NCBI RefSeq assembly: GCF_003285545.1
Contig: NZ_QLNV01000008.1
Coordinates: 124,001-188,000, forward strand
Reading direction: 5' to 3'
Origin: Sinomicrobium soli
GTDB taxonomy: Bacteria > Bacteroidota > Bacteroidia > Flavobacteriales > Flavobacteriaceae
DNA length: 64,000 bases
Shown here: one piece after another, positions 1 through 8,412 of the stretch
Numbering within the stretch: position 1 is the stretch's first letter
Layout: each line of letters opens with the position of its first letter
Made by a program: the position numbers and the translations under genes
The notes under the pieces: model-generated
Database searches by the model: none
Seen by the model: the letters and a program-made list of their open reading frames with translations, nothing else
Told to the model about the DNA's origin: nothing

Positions 1-1
1 C

Positions 2-523
2 TATGGAATGACAGAGACCATAACCCATATCGCAGCAAAAAGAATACAGGTAGGGGGAGTGGAAGATGAAGACCCCTGTTTCAGGGTAATGCCCGGGGTA
101 ACCGTATCCCTGGACGAAAGAGGATGCCTGGTTATTCATGCTCCCGAAATTACAGATGAGACTATTGTAACCAATGACCTTGCGGAACTGGTTTCCGAAA
201 CCGCCTTTAAATGGCTGGGACGGGCAGATCATGTCATCAATTCGGGAGGAATAAAATTAATCCCGGAACAGGTGGAGGCAAAGCTGGAAAAGCTCCTGGA
301 AGGACGGTTCTATATCACCGGAATACCGGATGATACCCTGGGAGAAAAGCTGGTGTTGTATGTAGAAAAGCAGACCAATACCGGGTGGACCCCGGAGGGG
401 ATACGGGAAAAAATAGATCACCTGGAAGGGCTGGACAAATACGAAAATCCCAAAGAGATCTTCATGGTCGAAAAATTCAGGGAAACTTCCAGCGGAAAGG
501 TATTAAGAAATAACCACTTGTAA
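2..523 (+). CDS. Acyl-CoA ligase (AMP-binding), C-terminal part; MenE-like
   Basis: The reading frame is already open at the left edge, so the N-terminal half lies outside the window. The first visible residues, YGMTET, are the A5 motif of the adenylate-forming family. WLGRADHVINSGG (hinge, A8) and the C-terminal SSGKVLRN with the catalytic lysine (A10) follow. The short C-terminal domain with few insertions resembles o-succinylbenzoate-CoA ligase (MenE) of menaquinone synthesis, but the substrate cannot be read from this part. The family assignment is firm; MenE is an inference. An ATG at 8 is internal to the gene and not its start. Confidence 0.85.
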   Translation, partial: YGMTETITHIAAKRIQVGGVEDEDPCFRVMPGVTVSLDERGCLVIHAPEITDETIVTNDLAELVSETAFKWLGRADHVINSGGIKLIPEQVEAKLEKLLEGRFYITGIPDDTLGEKLVLYVEKQTNTGWTPEGIREKIDHLEGLDKYENPKEIFMVEKFRETSSGKVLRNNHL

Positions 524-612
524 CTGTGAGAGGAATAAGCCGGCCAATTTATAATGATTTGTATTGCTTTCTTTAAAATTCAGTTATATATTTGCACCGC
601 TTTTAAGCAAAT

Positions 613-698
613 GGTCGCGTAGCTCAGCTGGATAGAGCATCCCGACTTATGAGTCGGGACGGTCATAGAGTTTGTTGAGTATACTGAAATATAATAAT
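613..698 (+). pseudogene. Truncated tRNA copy (5' half of the adjacent tRNA-Arg)
   Basis: The first 29 bases (613-641) are identical to the 5' end of the tRNA-Arg that starts at 699: acceptor strand, D arm and position 26. From there it diverges. The anticodon arm is replaced by a 7-bp stem TCCCGAC/GTCGGGA with a 6-nt loop, and neither a T arm nor a 3' acceptor strand follows. It cannot fold as a tRNA. It is most simply a tandem tRNA gene that lost its 3' half. Confidence 0.75.
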
Positions 699-772
699 GG
701 TCGCGTAGCTCAGCTGGATAGAGCATCTGCCTTCTAAGCAGACGGTCCCAGGTTCGAATCCTGGCGCGATCA
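699..772 (+). tRNA. tRNA-Arg (anticodon TCT)
   Basis: A 74-nt cloverleaf. The acceptor stem GGTCGCG pairs with CGCGATC with one G-U pair; the discriminator is A772. The D arm is GCTCAGCTGGATAGAGC, the anticodon stem TCTGC/GCAGA encloses CTTCTAA, and the T arm is CCAGG-TTCGAAT-CCTGG. The anticodon TCT reads AGA/AGG. CCA is not encoded. A terminator follows seven bases later. Confidence 0.97.
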
Positions 773-778
773 CTTGAC

Positions 779-819
779 GGGACAAAAAGGAATTTCTTCT
801 CTTTGTTCCGTTTTTTTTT
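779..819 (+). terminator. Rho-independent terminator of tRNA-Arg
   Basis: GGGACAAA (779-786) pairs with TTTGTTCC (802-809) with one G-U pair, and nine T follow directly (811-819). Confidence 0.8.
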
Positions 820-1186
820 GGGCATAAGAACCTGTTAATGTGTCAGATAGTGCATATAACTTCATTAACCCTACGGTTCGATCTGTCTTCTCACCGTTAA
901 TTCTCTTGCATAGGACAATATCCTTGTCTTTTTCAACCAGGAGAACGGAGTGGATAAAGAATACCAGGATAAATCACGTGTATACAGAAGGTCATATTTA
1001 TCTCATTCGCCAGAATATCGTATATTCATTATCCCAAAGTCAAATATATAACAGTAGTATAGTACCGTGATTTATTACAAAGTAATTGAATAATACTAAG
1101 GACGAAACGACAAACAGGTAGGATGCTACCGGTTGTGGATAACAAACTACAATAAAAATGTCTATTTATAAATTCCGCTTTACAAC
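820..1186. other. Intergenic region without recognisable gene
   Basis: AT-rich. The open frame here (840-1070) has no similarity I can see and no coding-like composition. The only marked site is TTGTGGATAA at 1133-1142, the reverse complement of the DnaA-box consensus TTATCCACAA. It is single, so probably a chance match. Confidence 0.5.
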
Positions 1187-1711
1187 ATGACCAAACGAGA
1201 TTTCTTTAAGATCATTATTAAACTTTTAGGGCTTTACTTCGCCGTTTCCGCTGTTTTTAGTGATATACCGACGTATTTGAGTTATTTTACGCAGTCCAGT
1301 CATCCCGCTGTCTTTTTATGGGCTATCGGGACGATACTGGTAGTGATACTTATCTTTATAGCACTTGTATTCTTGTCTGATAAAATAGTGACTTTATTAC
1401 GATTGGACAAAGGGTTTGATGAGGACCGGATACAGTTTGAAAATTTTAACGAGGCCAACCTGGTAAAGCTGGCCATACTCATTCTCGGAGGAATACTATG
1501 GATAGATACCTTTCCCGGATTCATTACGGATTGTTTTTTGGTTTTTAAAGAGCAGGTCACCCCTAAAGGAACCGAAGATGTGATATCTGTGAAATATGGC
1601 CTTTCCGACTATTTCCGTATGGCGGTATCGGGGATAGGATTGCTCATGGGATATCTGATGTTTACCAATTATAAGAAGATCACCGGATGGCTTTTACGAA
1701 AAGAACAATAA
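1187..1711 (+). CDS. Small integral membrane protein, unknown function
   Basis: 174 residues with four hydrophobic segments, at about residues 8-28, 42-66, 91-110 and 143-163. Between the second and third lies a charged loop (DKGFDEDRIQFENFNEAN). The protein ends in a basic tail (KKITGWLLRKEQ), suggesting a cytoplasmic C-terminus. It is not recognised as any family. It stands alone, with about 115 nt to the next (decayed) frame. The ATG at 1187 is the first in frame. Coding is supported by the regular hydrophobic pattern and length. Confidence 0.7.
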   Translation: MTKRDFFKIIIKLLGLYFAVSAVFSDIPTYLSYFTQSSHPAVFLWAIGTILVVILIFIALVFLSDKIVTLLRLDKGFDEDRIQFENFNEANLVKLAILILGGILWIDTFPGFITDCFLVFKEQVTPKGTEDVISVKYGLSDYFRMAVSGIGLLMGYLMFTNYKKITGWLLRKEQ

Positions 1712-1816
1712 AGATCATTGCTCCGTAAGATAATTGTAGATGATTTGTAGTCACTTTTTAACTACTTGTAGTCGGTTCATAGATGGTCGGAATGATGCCG
1801 CAAAGTAGTCCTGTGC

Positions 1817-1824
1817 TATATTTG
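1817..1824 (+). promoter_or_regulatory. Promoter -7 box TATATTTG
   Basis: Matches the Bacteroidota -7 consensus TAnnTTTG, 30 nt upstream of the ATG at 1855. No clear TTTG -33 box was found at the right distance. It would drive the short frame at 1855 and possibly the lipoprotein at 1965. Confidence 0.45.
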
Positions 1825-1854
1825 CGATTGAAGTATAACCTTTAACCTGCTACA

Positions 1855-1935
1855 ATGAACAAGGAAACCTATTCAAAGACGTTTTCTTCTGAAGCTGCCG
1901 TCGGGTGGCAATGCATAGACGGTGCTGCATTGTAA
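1855..1935 (+). pseudogene. 26-residue 5' remnant, possibly of a SUFU-type protein
   Basis: The frame begins MNKETYSKTFSSEAAVGW and stops after IDGAAL. It has its own promoter box and an ATG, but is far too short for a domain. From memory the opening resembles the start of bacterial suppressor-of-fused (SUFU) domain proteins, which are around 200 residues; that is an inference only. It may be the leftover 5' end of a deleted gene, or a leader peptide without obvious regulatory codons. Confidence 0.35.
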
Positions 1936-1964
1936 ATGACGGATACAATAAAAACAACACGTAT

Positions 1965-2216
1965 ATGAAAACAGTACAGTTTTTAACAAGAGTCTCCCTC
2001 TTTGTCCTTATCGGCACATCGGTCCTTTCCTGTAACAACGACGAGGATAGCGATGATATCCCGCCCGTACCGGAAACCGGGTACTTTGTCAGGACCATGA
2101 AGGTTACGGATGGCGAGGATCGTCTTTTTTTTAACATCACCCTGGAATATGACGATAACAATAGGCTTGTCGGGGAAACTTTTGTCGCGAAATCCGGGGC
2201 AAGAAAAGTAGGGTGA
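1965..2216 (+). CDS. Short lipoprotein, probably 3'-truncated
   Basis: The start is at 1965 (MKTVQF...), because a lipoprotein signal follows at once: hydrophobic core, then LSC with Cys23 and an acidic spacer (NNDEDSDD). Earlier in-frame ATGs would put a charged stretch before it. The mature part is only about 60 residues and contains LEYDDNNRLV, the kind of strand repeat seen in longer YD/RHS-like Bacteroidota lipoproteins. The chain stops after about one repeat, so it looks like the front of a once longer gene. Function unknown. Confidence 0.5.
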   Translation: MKTVQFLTRVSLFVLIGTSVLSCNNDEDSDDIPPVPETGYFVRTMKVTDGEDRLFFNITLEYDDNNRLVGETFVAKSGARKVG

Positions 2217-2278
2217 AATGTTGAAGGATCAGACCTGTATACACGTAACCAACAGAGAAAAAACATACAGCAAAAAAG

Positions 2279-2812
2279 ATGAGATTAAATAAAATAATAC
2301 TGTTCCTGGCATTTGCAACAGCTATAAGTTCCTGTACCGGTCCCTCTCCCCGCAAAGTAGTGGCACAGACCTGGCTGAACGTCAACCTTGTTACGGCACA
2401 CTATTCGCCGAAGTTTTTTACGGAGTTGAGGGAAAGGAAAGCAAACAACAATATAACCGTTTATAAAGATAATGCCGTCACAAAGGGTACGGCCGTGGAA
2501 TATGTAACCCAAAATGTGATTGGCCCGCTTGACGAAGCTTTGAAAAAGGTAGAACGCCTGCCCGTAGAAAATGATACCAAAGCCTTGATACAAGCGTCTC
2601 TGGAAGTATTCCGCTATAGCAGGGAAGTCTTTGAAAATGACTATCTCGCCATTGCCAGATCGATTGATGAAAAACAGCCGGAAGATGCCATTGAAACTGC
2701 TGTTGATGAGCTGTTTGCAAAGCACGACGGAGCAATACAAACCCGGTTAGACCGGTTGGATAGCTATGCCATACCTTATGCCGAAAAACACAATATCCCT
2801 ATCCAGAAGTAA
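2279..2812 (+). CDS. Lipoprotein, unknown function
   Basis: 177 residues with a typical SPase II signal (MRLNKIILFLAFATAISSC, Cys19). The mature part is predicted to be mostly helical, with repeated charged-hydrophobic heptads (EALKKVERL, VDELFAKHDGAIQTRLDRLDS), and it has no catalytic motif I recognise. It lies 62 nt after the truncated lipoprotein on the same strand. Its stop is followed directly by the gene fragment at 2813-2951. Likely periplasm-facing or outer-membrane anchored. Confidence 0.75.
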   Translation: MRLNKIILFLAFATAISSCTGPSPRKVVAQTWLNVNLVTAHYSPKFFTELRERKANNNITVYKDNAVTKGTAVEYVTQNVIGPLDEALKKVERLPVENDTKALIQASLEVFRYSREVFENDYLAIARSIDEKQPEDAIETAVDELFAKHDGAIQTRLDRLDSYAIPYAEKHNIPIQK

Positions 2813-2951
2813 ATAATCGGCTGATATAGATGAAAATCCATATTTCGTTCAAGTTGAACAACCGGACCATTACAAAATAGCGGTTGGAGTAGTACCTGGA
2901 AGCGCATTATTCGACTGTCTGGAATTCGTATTAACGAATAAAAAGAATTGA
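2813..2951 (+). pseudogene. 3' fragment of an unknown gene upstream of the nucleosidase
   Basis: Directly after the lipoprotein stop codon an open frame without any start codon runs to a TGA that overlaps the next ATG (TGATG at 2949-2953). The translation, with stretches such as NPYFVQVEQPDHYKIAVGVV and ALFDCLEFVLTNKKN, looks like the C-terminus of a real protein. The overlap suggests it was once translationally coupled to the nucleosidase. The 5' part appears to have been replaced by the lipoprotein gene. It could also be chance. Confidence 0.35.
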
Positions 2952-3550
2952 TGATTACTATAAACCCAAAAAATGCCTTTCCCGTTGACGAAGTATTGTT
3001 CACATTTGCCCTGGCATCCGAAGCCGCCGATGTATTCGCTGCATACAGGCATTTGATCTGCGGAATAGGCAAAGTAAATGCAGTCTATAACCTGATGAAA
3101 GCCATACAGCAGAAAAAGCCGTCATTGATTGTAAATTTAGGTTCTGCCGGAAGTAATCATTTTAAAAAAGGCCAAGTGATCTGTTGCACAAAATTTGTAC
3201 AGCGGGATATGGATGTCAGGGGATTGGGATATGAGCAATACGAAACACCGTTATCGGGGTTGCCCCCTGTTCTCGAATACGGTCTGCAGATGGAGGGAAT
3301 ACCCGAAGCTGTTTGCGGAACCGGGGATAATTTTGAAATGGCACATTCGGCAAGGGGTTACAATGTTGTGGACATGGAAGCCTATGCCCTGGCTTTGATT
3401 GCTATGAAAGAAAATATACCTTTTCTCAGCCTTAAATACATTTCCGACGGTGCAGACGGCAGCGCAGCCGAAGATTGGACGGTACAGGTACACCATGCTG
3501 CCGTTGCTTTTGGCAGGGTATTAAAGCTGGACAATAGAAAGCAGGCCTGA
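2951..3550 (+). CDS. Nucleosidase, PNP/UDP-phosphorylase superfamily (MTA/SAH nucleosidase-like)
   Basis: 199 residues. NLGSAGS resembles the substrate-binding turn of the family. VVDMEAYA carries the conserved Met-Glu that binds the ribose, and ISDGAD supplies the catalytic Asp near the base. These are the marks of 5'-methylthioadenosine/S-adenosylhomocysteine nucleosidases and related enzymes, which hydrolyse the N-glycosidic bond. It is somewhat shorter than the usual 230 residues. ATG at 2951 is preferred over the TTG just before it. It should be a cytoplasmic enzyme; the exact base specificity cannot be read. Confidence 0.85.
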   Translation: MITINPKNAFPVDEVLFTFALASEAADVFAAYRHLICGIGKVNAVYNLMKAIQQKKPSLIVNLGSAGSNHFKKGQVICCTKFVQRDMDVRGLGYEQYETPLSGLPPVLEYGLQMEGIPEAVCGTGDNFEMAHSARGYNVVDMEAYALALIAMKENIPFLSLKYISDGADGSAAEDWTVQVHHAAVAFGRVLKLDNRKQA

Positions 3551-3585
3551 ACGTGTAATATCCTTTTCAGCTCTCAAAATCTTAG

Positions 3586-3593
3586 TACCTTTG
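3586..3593 (+). promoter_or_regulatory. Promoter -7 box TACCTTTG for the UvrA-like gene
   Basis: Perfect TAnnTTTG, 28 nt before the ATG at 3622. The -33 region is not a clear TTTG. Confidence 0.5.
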
Positions 3594-3621
3594 GCAGTGC
3601 TATTGCAAAAGGACTTTCTAC

Positions 3622-6600
3622 ATGCACATTCGAAACGCTTACCAGAACAATCTTAAAAATATATCCTTAACCATCCCTGAGAACCGGTTGATCGTGGTTA
3701 CGGGACTTTCCGGTTCGGGGAAGTCTTCCCTGGCCATGGGCGTGATAGGGAATGAAGGCTATCGGTATTTTTTAGAGAGTTTATCCGCTTACAATCAACA
3801 AAATGCCGTTTCGATACCAACAGCCTCGGTAGACGATATAACGGGGCTTCCGCCGGTGATCAAGGTAGAGCAATCCAGGCGTTTTCAATCGATCAATGCT
3901 ACCTTTGGTACCTTATCCGGGTTGACGCCTGTCTTCCGGATTTTGTTCGCCCGCTATTCCAGAGAAGAAAGTATGAGCAAATCCTTGTTTTCGTTCAATC
4001 ATCCCCGGGGCGCCTGTGAAATATGTCGCGGAATCGGTGAGGCCGAATATATTGATACAGATAAACTGGTAGGCGATGAAACCAGGACCTTACGTGAAGG
4101 AGCCATTGTAACCACGTTGCCCAACGGGTATATGGTGTATTCACAAGTAACGGTAGAGGAGTTGAATAAGGTATGTGAAGCACATGGGTTTAATGTAGAT
4201 ATTCCGTGGAAAGACCTGACCCCCGAACAACAGGAGGTGATCTGGAATGGGAGCCAGCGCATACAAGTCTACTATGGGAAACACAGCCTGGAATCGCGCC
4301 TGCGTTGGGAAGGTTTTAAGGCAAAACCCCGCGAGATCGGTTATTACAAGGGCATTTTACCCGTGATGAGCGATATACTCCGGCTGGATAGAAACCCGAG
4401 TATTCTCCGCTTTACAAGTGCTAAAACCTGTCCCGGTTGTCACGGTGCACGTATCAAGGCCGAACACCTGAAGTTCCGCTGGAAAGGACTGAATTTTCAG
4501 GAGTGGATGGAGTTGCCTTTACAACCATTGTACGATAAACTCCGTAACACACAACACCAGGCGGGAGAGCAGGTACTGGTAAACAAATTGTGTACCTCAT
4601 TATACGATCTGATCCGGTTGGGGATGGACCATTACTGCCTGGGGACACCGAGTATGGACATTTCCAGCGGAGACGGGCAACGCATCAAACTCATCAAGCA
4701 GGTAAACAGTAGCTTACAGGGTATTCTATATGTTTTTGACGAGCCCTCCATCGGGTTGTCACCGGCCTATCAGCAGCATTTGTACAGCATTTTACGACGC
4801 CTCATCAGCCAGGGGAATACGGTTATGGCCGTAGAGCACGATCCGGACCTCATCCGGAAAGCCGACTGGATTGTAGAATTAGGACCTAAAGCCGGGATTC
4901 ATGGCGGGGAGGTGGTCTTTAACGGGAAGAGGACAGATTTTCTTAGCGCAGAAGGTTTAGAGAGTCCGACATTGGCCGAATTGCGTTCGCCCGCAGCCCG
5001 CTTGAATAGCGAACGACAGCAGCTTTCGGAAACAGCATTCCGCCCGGCGGCAAAGCGGTTATCCGTAGTAAGCCGGAAAACAGCGGCTGTAGCAGATATT
5101 ATAAAAGCATATAGCAAAGAAAAAGCATTGCAGGTACTCACCGTATCCGATCAGCCGATAGGCAAGACCCCGCGCAGCAATCCGGCAACCTATACCGGGA
5201 TGGCCGATAAGATCCGGGACCTGCTGGCCAAAACCGACGAAGCCGGGACATTGCAACTGAAGAAGAGTGCCTTTTCCTTTAATAACAAGGCAGGGCGCTG
5301 CCCCCGTTGTGAAGGGGCGGGGGTAATTACCCTTTCGATGAGTGTGATGGGAACTATTAACCAGACCTGTCCGGAATGTAACGGGAAACGCTTTAAGCCG
5401 GACGTACTCCGGGTACGCTGGAATACTAAGAATATTGCAGAAATTTATGATCTCAGTATAGCAGAAGCGTATGATTTCTTTCGGGATGAAAAGAAATTAT
5501 CCGGAATTCTGGCGTTGATGCTGCGCTTAGGTTTAGGATACATCAAACTCGGGCAACCGTCCAACACCTTGAGCGGGGGCGAAGCACAGCGTATAAAACT
5601 CACTAAGCACTTTGTGAAGCCTGCCCGGCAAACCATCTTGCTGCTGGAAGAACCCAGTGTGGGGCTGCACCGGCAAAATGTGGTACAATTGCTGAAAGCA
5701 CTGCATCAGTTGAAACAGGAAACTTCGGGAATCGTATGTTTTGAGAATCATCCCCTGTTTCAGTCGGACTGTGATGTATGGGTAAATAATGCGGAAAGCA
5801 TCGCTGCAGTAAGCGAACGTATTCCCGAACAATCAGCCACTGATGCCATTCGTGTCAGGGGAGCACGAACTCATGTGTTGAAAGACATCGATATTACATT
5901 GCCCAAACAACAACTCACAGTGGTTACGGGAATTTCGGGATCGGGAAAATCTTCTTTGGTGATCGATACCCTGCACGGCTACGGATTGCAGGAAATGAGC
6001 AAACAGTTTTCAAGCTATCAACAAAACAGGGCAGGGATTGACTATCAGTTTGAAGCAGACCATATTACCGGGTTGACCCCTACGATCTGTATCACCCGGA
6101 AAGACCAGCAGTTTTCCGGGCGTTCGGACGTAGCCAGGCAAACCGATATCGATAAAAGTCTGCGTTTTGCCTTTTCGCGTAAAGCACAATACGAAGGTAA
6201 AGAATGGTCGGCCAGCCATTTTTCGAATGCACACGAATTAGGGAAATGTGGTGTTTGTGATGGCGTAGGACACGAATTGCTTCCTGATTTGTCCAAAATA
6301 GTGTTGGATGAAGAGCTGAGCATTGCCGACGGGCTCTTTGAGCACAACAAGGCCCTGTACTACTACGGGCAGGCCGGCGGGCAGTATATGGCGATCGTAA
6401 ACGAAATAGGGAAGGAGTATGGTTTTAGCCTGCAAACACCTTTTAAGTCATTAACTCAAGGGCAACGGGCTGTTATTTTTTATGGAATCCCGGAGAAAAC
6501 CTGGGAAGCCACCTGGGCTTTCGAGACTAAATCACGAGCGGGAACCCAACAGGTAAAGATGGTGTGGAAAGGCTTATTCGCCTATTTAACGGACGAATAT

Positions 6601-8139
6601 TTTCTTACCCGTAAGAATAAAAATATTCAGCATTTACGCGCTTTGCTGACCCCGGAAGTTTGTAACCATTGCCAGGGAAGCGGATTACAACCCGGGCGTT
6701 TAGCGGTTACCCTGAGCGGCAACTCCATGCGGGATCTGAAGGCGATGAGTTTACGGGAGTTTGAAGAATGGCTGGTACATATTCGGGCAAAAGAGGCAGT
6801 GGATACCGGGTTGATAGCAAAATTACGAGAGCATTTGCAACATACCCTGGAGCGGGCGCGTCAATTACATATAGACCATTTACAGCTCAACCGGAAATCG
6901 GGCACCCTGAGTGGCGGCGAACAACAGCGGGTTTCACTCATCAAACAATTGAATAGTCCGTTACAAGGGGTAACCTACTTGCTGGACGAACCTTCGGCCG
7001 GATTATCACAACACAATATACCGGACCTGATTGCTTTACTGAAAACGCTTGTGGCCAAAGGCAATACGGTCATTGTGATTGAGCATCACAAAGACATCAT
7101 GCTGGCGGCCGATCATTTGGTGCATATAGGCCCGAAAGCAGGAAGTATGGGAGGCGCGGTTACTTTTCAGGGAAGTACAGCCGATTACCTGTCTTCGGAA
7201 GCATGCCACCCCTATATAAAAACAAAAAGCAGTGCGGTGCGTTTGCAGCAGGGAAAGGAGTGTATTCATATAGAAGGCATAGCACGTCACAGTCTTAAAA
7301 GAGCGCAAACAGACATTCCGGTAGGCGGTATTTCAGCCATAACCGGGAAGTCGGGCATCGGGAAGACCACCTTGGTAAAAGAGGTCGTAATGCCAGGTTT
7401 ACAGCAGCATCAGCCTGTGTATTGCAGGCGTATTGATTTTCCGAAGCAATACCGGGGCGTACATTATTTCGAACCTAAAAAATTGCAGGCCTATAACAGT
7501 ACGTTGTTGGTAGCTTACCTGGATATATTAAAAGTGATTACCAGGATATTTGCGAAGGAAACCGGTGGTAAGACCAAAGACTTTTCGTATAAAACCAAAA
7601 CGAGTCAGTGTCCCCATTGCCAGGGAAGTGGTACTGTAACCACGAGTCTGGATGTAGCTGCCAGGCATATTGAAATTTGTGATGTATGTAAGGGAAAGCG
7701 TTATCAAAAAGCCATTTTAGCGTATACCACAGGTGGAAAACATATTGCAGATGTCCTGGCGATGAACGTTACAGAATTGTCGGATTGGATAGCCCCTTAT
7801 GCCGGGACTGCCGGGGCAGTACGGCAATTGCAGGCATTGATTCATATTGGGCTTTCCCATATACGGCTCGACCAAACGGTAAAATCACTTTCGTCCGGGG
7901 AAAAACAACGTTTGTTGTTATTTCATTGGTTGCAGGACAAAACGAAAGATCAACTATTGATTTTAGACGAACCCAGTATAGGGTTGCATTACGCCGATAT
8001 AGATTTGCTGTACGAAGTATTGAAGCAGCTAAGTGTGCACAATGATCTTATAGTGATCGATCACAACCCGTATTTACTGGAAAAAATAGGTGTTGGTGTA
8101 GATTTAAATCTTTCAACGGATAATATGCCCTGTAAGTAA
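3622..8139 (+). CDS. Giant UvrA-like ABC ATPase with four half-units
   Basis: 1505 residues, against about 940 for UvrA. Unit 1 has Walker A GLSGSGKSS (28-36) but a degenerate signature SSGDGQRIKL. Unit 2 keeps IGKTPRSNPATYTG, LSGGEAQRI (about 650) and an altered Walker B LLLEEPS, yet its Walker A region has decayed. Unit 3 has GISGSGKSS (about 770), LSGGEQQRV (about 1096) and LLDEPS. Unit 4 has GKSGIGKTT (about 1243), LSSGEKQRL (about 1423) and LILDEPS. UvrA-type zinc CxxC pairs occur throughout (CEIC, CPGC, CPRC...CPEC, CGVC, CNHC, CPHC...CDVC). It therefore equals two UvrA-like chains fused head to tail, a covalent version of the UvrA dimer. UvrB/UvrC are not nearby. A role in DNA-damage or drug protection is inferred. 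Confidence 0.9.
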   Translation: MHIRNAYQNNLKNISLTIPENRLIVVTGLSGSGKSSLAMGVIGNEGYRYFLESLSAYNQQNAVSIPTASVDDITGLPPVIKVEQSRRFQSINATFGTLSGLTPVFRILFARYSREESMSKSLFSFNHPRGACEICRGIGEAEYIDTDKLVGDETRTLREGAIVTTLPNGYMVYSQVTVEELNKVCEAHGFNVDIPWKDLTPEQQEVIWNGSQRIQVYYGKHSLESRLRWEGFKAKPREIGYYKGILPVMSDILRLDRNPSILRFTSAKTCPGCHGARIKAEHLKFRWKGLNFQEWMELPLQPLYDKLRNTQHQAGEQVLVNKLCTSLYDLIRLGMDHYCLGTPSMDISSGDGQRIKLIKQVNSSLQGILYVFDEPSIGLSPAYQQHLYSILRRLISQGNTVMAVEHDPDLIRKADWIVELGPKAGIHGGEVVFNGKRTDFLSAEGLESPTLAELRSPAARLNSERQQLSETAFRPAAKRLSVVSRKTAAVADIIKAYSKEKALQVLTVSDQPIGKTPRSNPATYTGMADKIRDLLAKTDEAGTLQLKKSAFSFNNKAGRCPRCEGAGVITLSMSVMGTINQTCPECNGKRFKPDVLRVRWNTKNIAEIYDLSIAEAYDFFRDEKKLSGILALMLRLGLGYIKLGQPSNTLSGGEAQRIKLTKHFVKPARQTILLLEEPSVGLHRQNVVQLLKALHQLKQETSGIVCFENHPLFQSDCDVWVNNAESIAAVSERIPEQSATDAIRVRGARTHVLKDIDITLPKQQLTVVTGISGSGKSSLVIDTLHGYGLQEMSKQFSSYQQNRAGIDYQFEADHITGLTPTICITRKDQQFSGRSDVARQTDIDKSLRFAFSRKAQYEGKEWSASHFSNAHELGKCGVCDGVGHELLPDLSKIVLDEELSIADGLFEHNKALYYYGQAGGQYMAIVNEIGKEYGFSLQTPFKSLTQGQRAVIFYGIPEKTWEATWAFETKSRAGTQQVKMVWKGLFAYLTDEYFLTRKNKNIQHLRALLTPEVCNHCQGSGLQPGRLAVTLSGNSMRDLKAMSLREFEEWLVHIRAKEAVDTGLIAKLREHLQHTLERARQLHIDHLQLNRKSGTLSGGEQQRVSLIKQLNSPLQGVTYLLDEPSAGLSQHNIPDLIALLKTLVAKGNTVIVIEHHKDIMLAADHLVHIGPKAGSMGGAVTFQGSTADYLSSEACHPYIKTKSSAVRLQQGKECIHIEGIARHSLKRAQTDIPVGGISAITGKSGIGKTTLVKEVVMPGLQQHQPVYCRRIDFPKQYRGVHYFEPKKLQAYNSTLLVAYLDILKVITRIFAKETGGKTKDFSYKTKTSQCPHCQGSGTVTTSLDVAARHIEICDVCKGKRYQKAILAYTTGGKHIADVLAMNVTELSDWIAPYAGTAGAVRQLQALIHIGLSHIRLDQTVKSLSSGEKQRLLLFHWLQDKTKDQLLILDEPSIGLHYADIDLLYEVLKQLSVHNDLIVIDHNPYLLEKIGVGVDLNLSTDNMPCK

Positions 8140-8412
8140 AACCCAACAGGGATCTGAAAACCCATAATCCCGGAACAAGTTCGGCATTTTGCAAAGCCGG
8201 TCAATACCAACCGGTATACCCGCCTGGCAGGCCAGAACAAGGCCACACCAACGCCTTGTGAATTTTTGTACCGATAAAAATAATATGAAGCCGGTTTTTT
8301 TCTTATTTTGGTTAAATATCGATTTCAGTGATTACCAGGCAAAAGTCTTATTCAAAAACGTCAAGATGGAATTCGGATAGAATCCTGCCTTTTAACCGAT
8401 CAAATACTTTAT

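Noticed and set aside
580-825. Minus-strand frame containing ARIRTWDRLLRRQMLYPAELR
   Set aside because: It is the antisense translation of the tRNA-Arg gene, a known false annotation.
840-1070. 76-codon plus-strand frame after the tRNA terminator
   Set aside because: No coding-like composition, no family resemblance, no promoter; treated as intergenic.
1133-1142. DnaA-box-like TTGTGGATAA
   Set aside because: A single box without a cluster, AT-rich unwinding element or dnaA gene; probably chance, so no origin is called.
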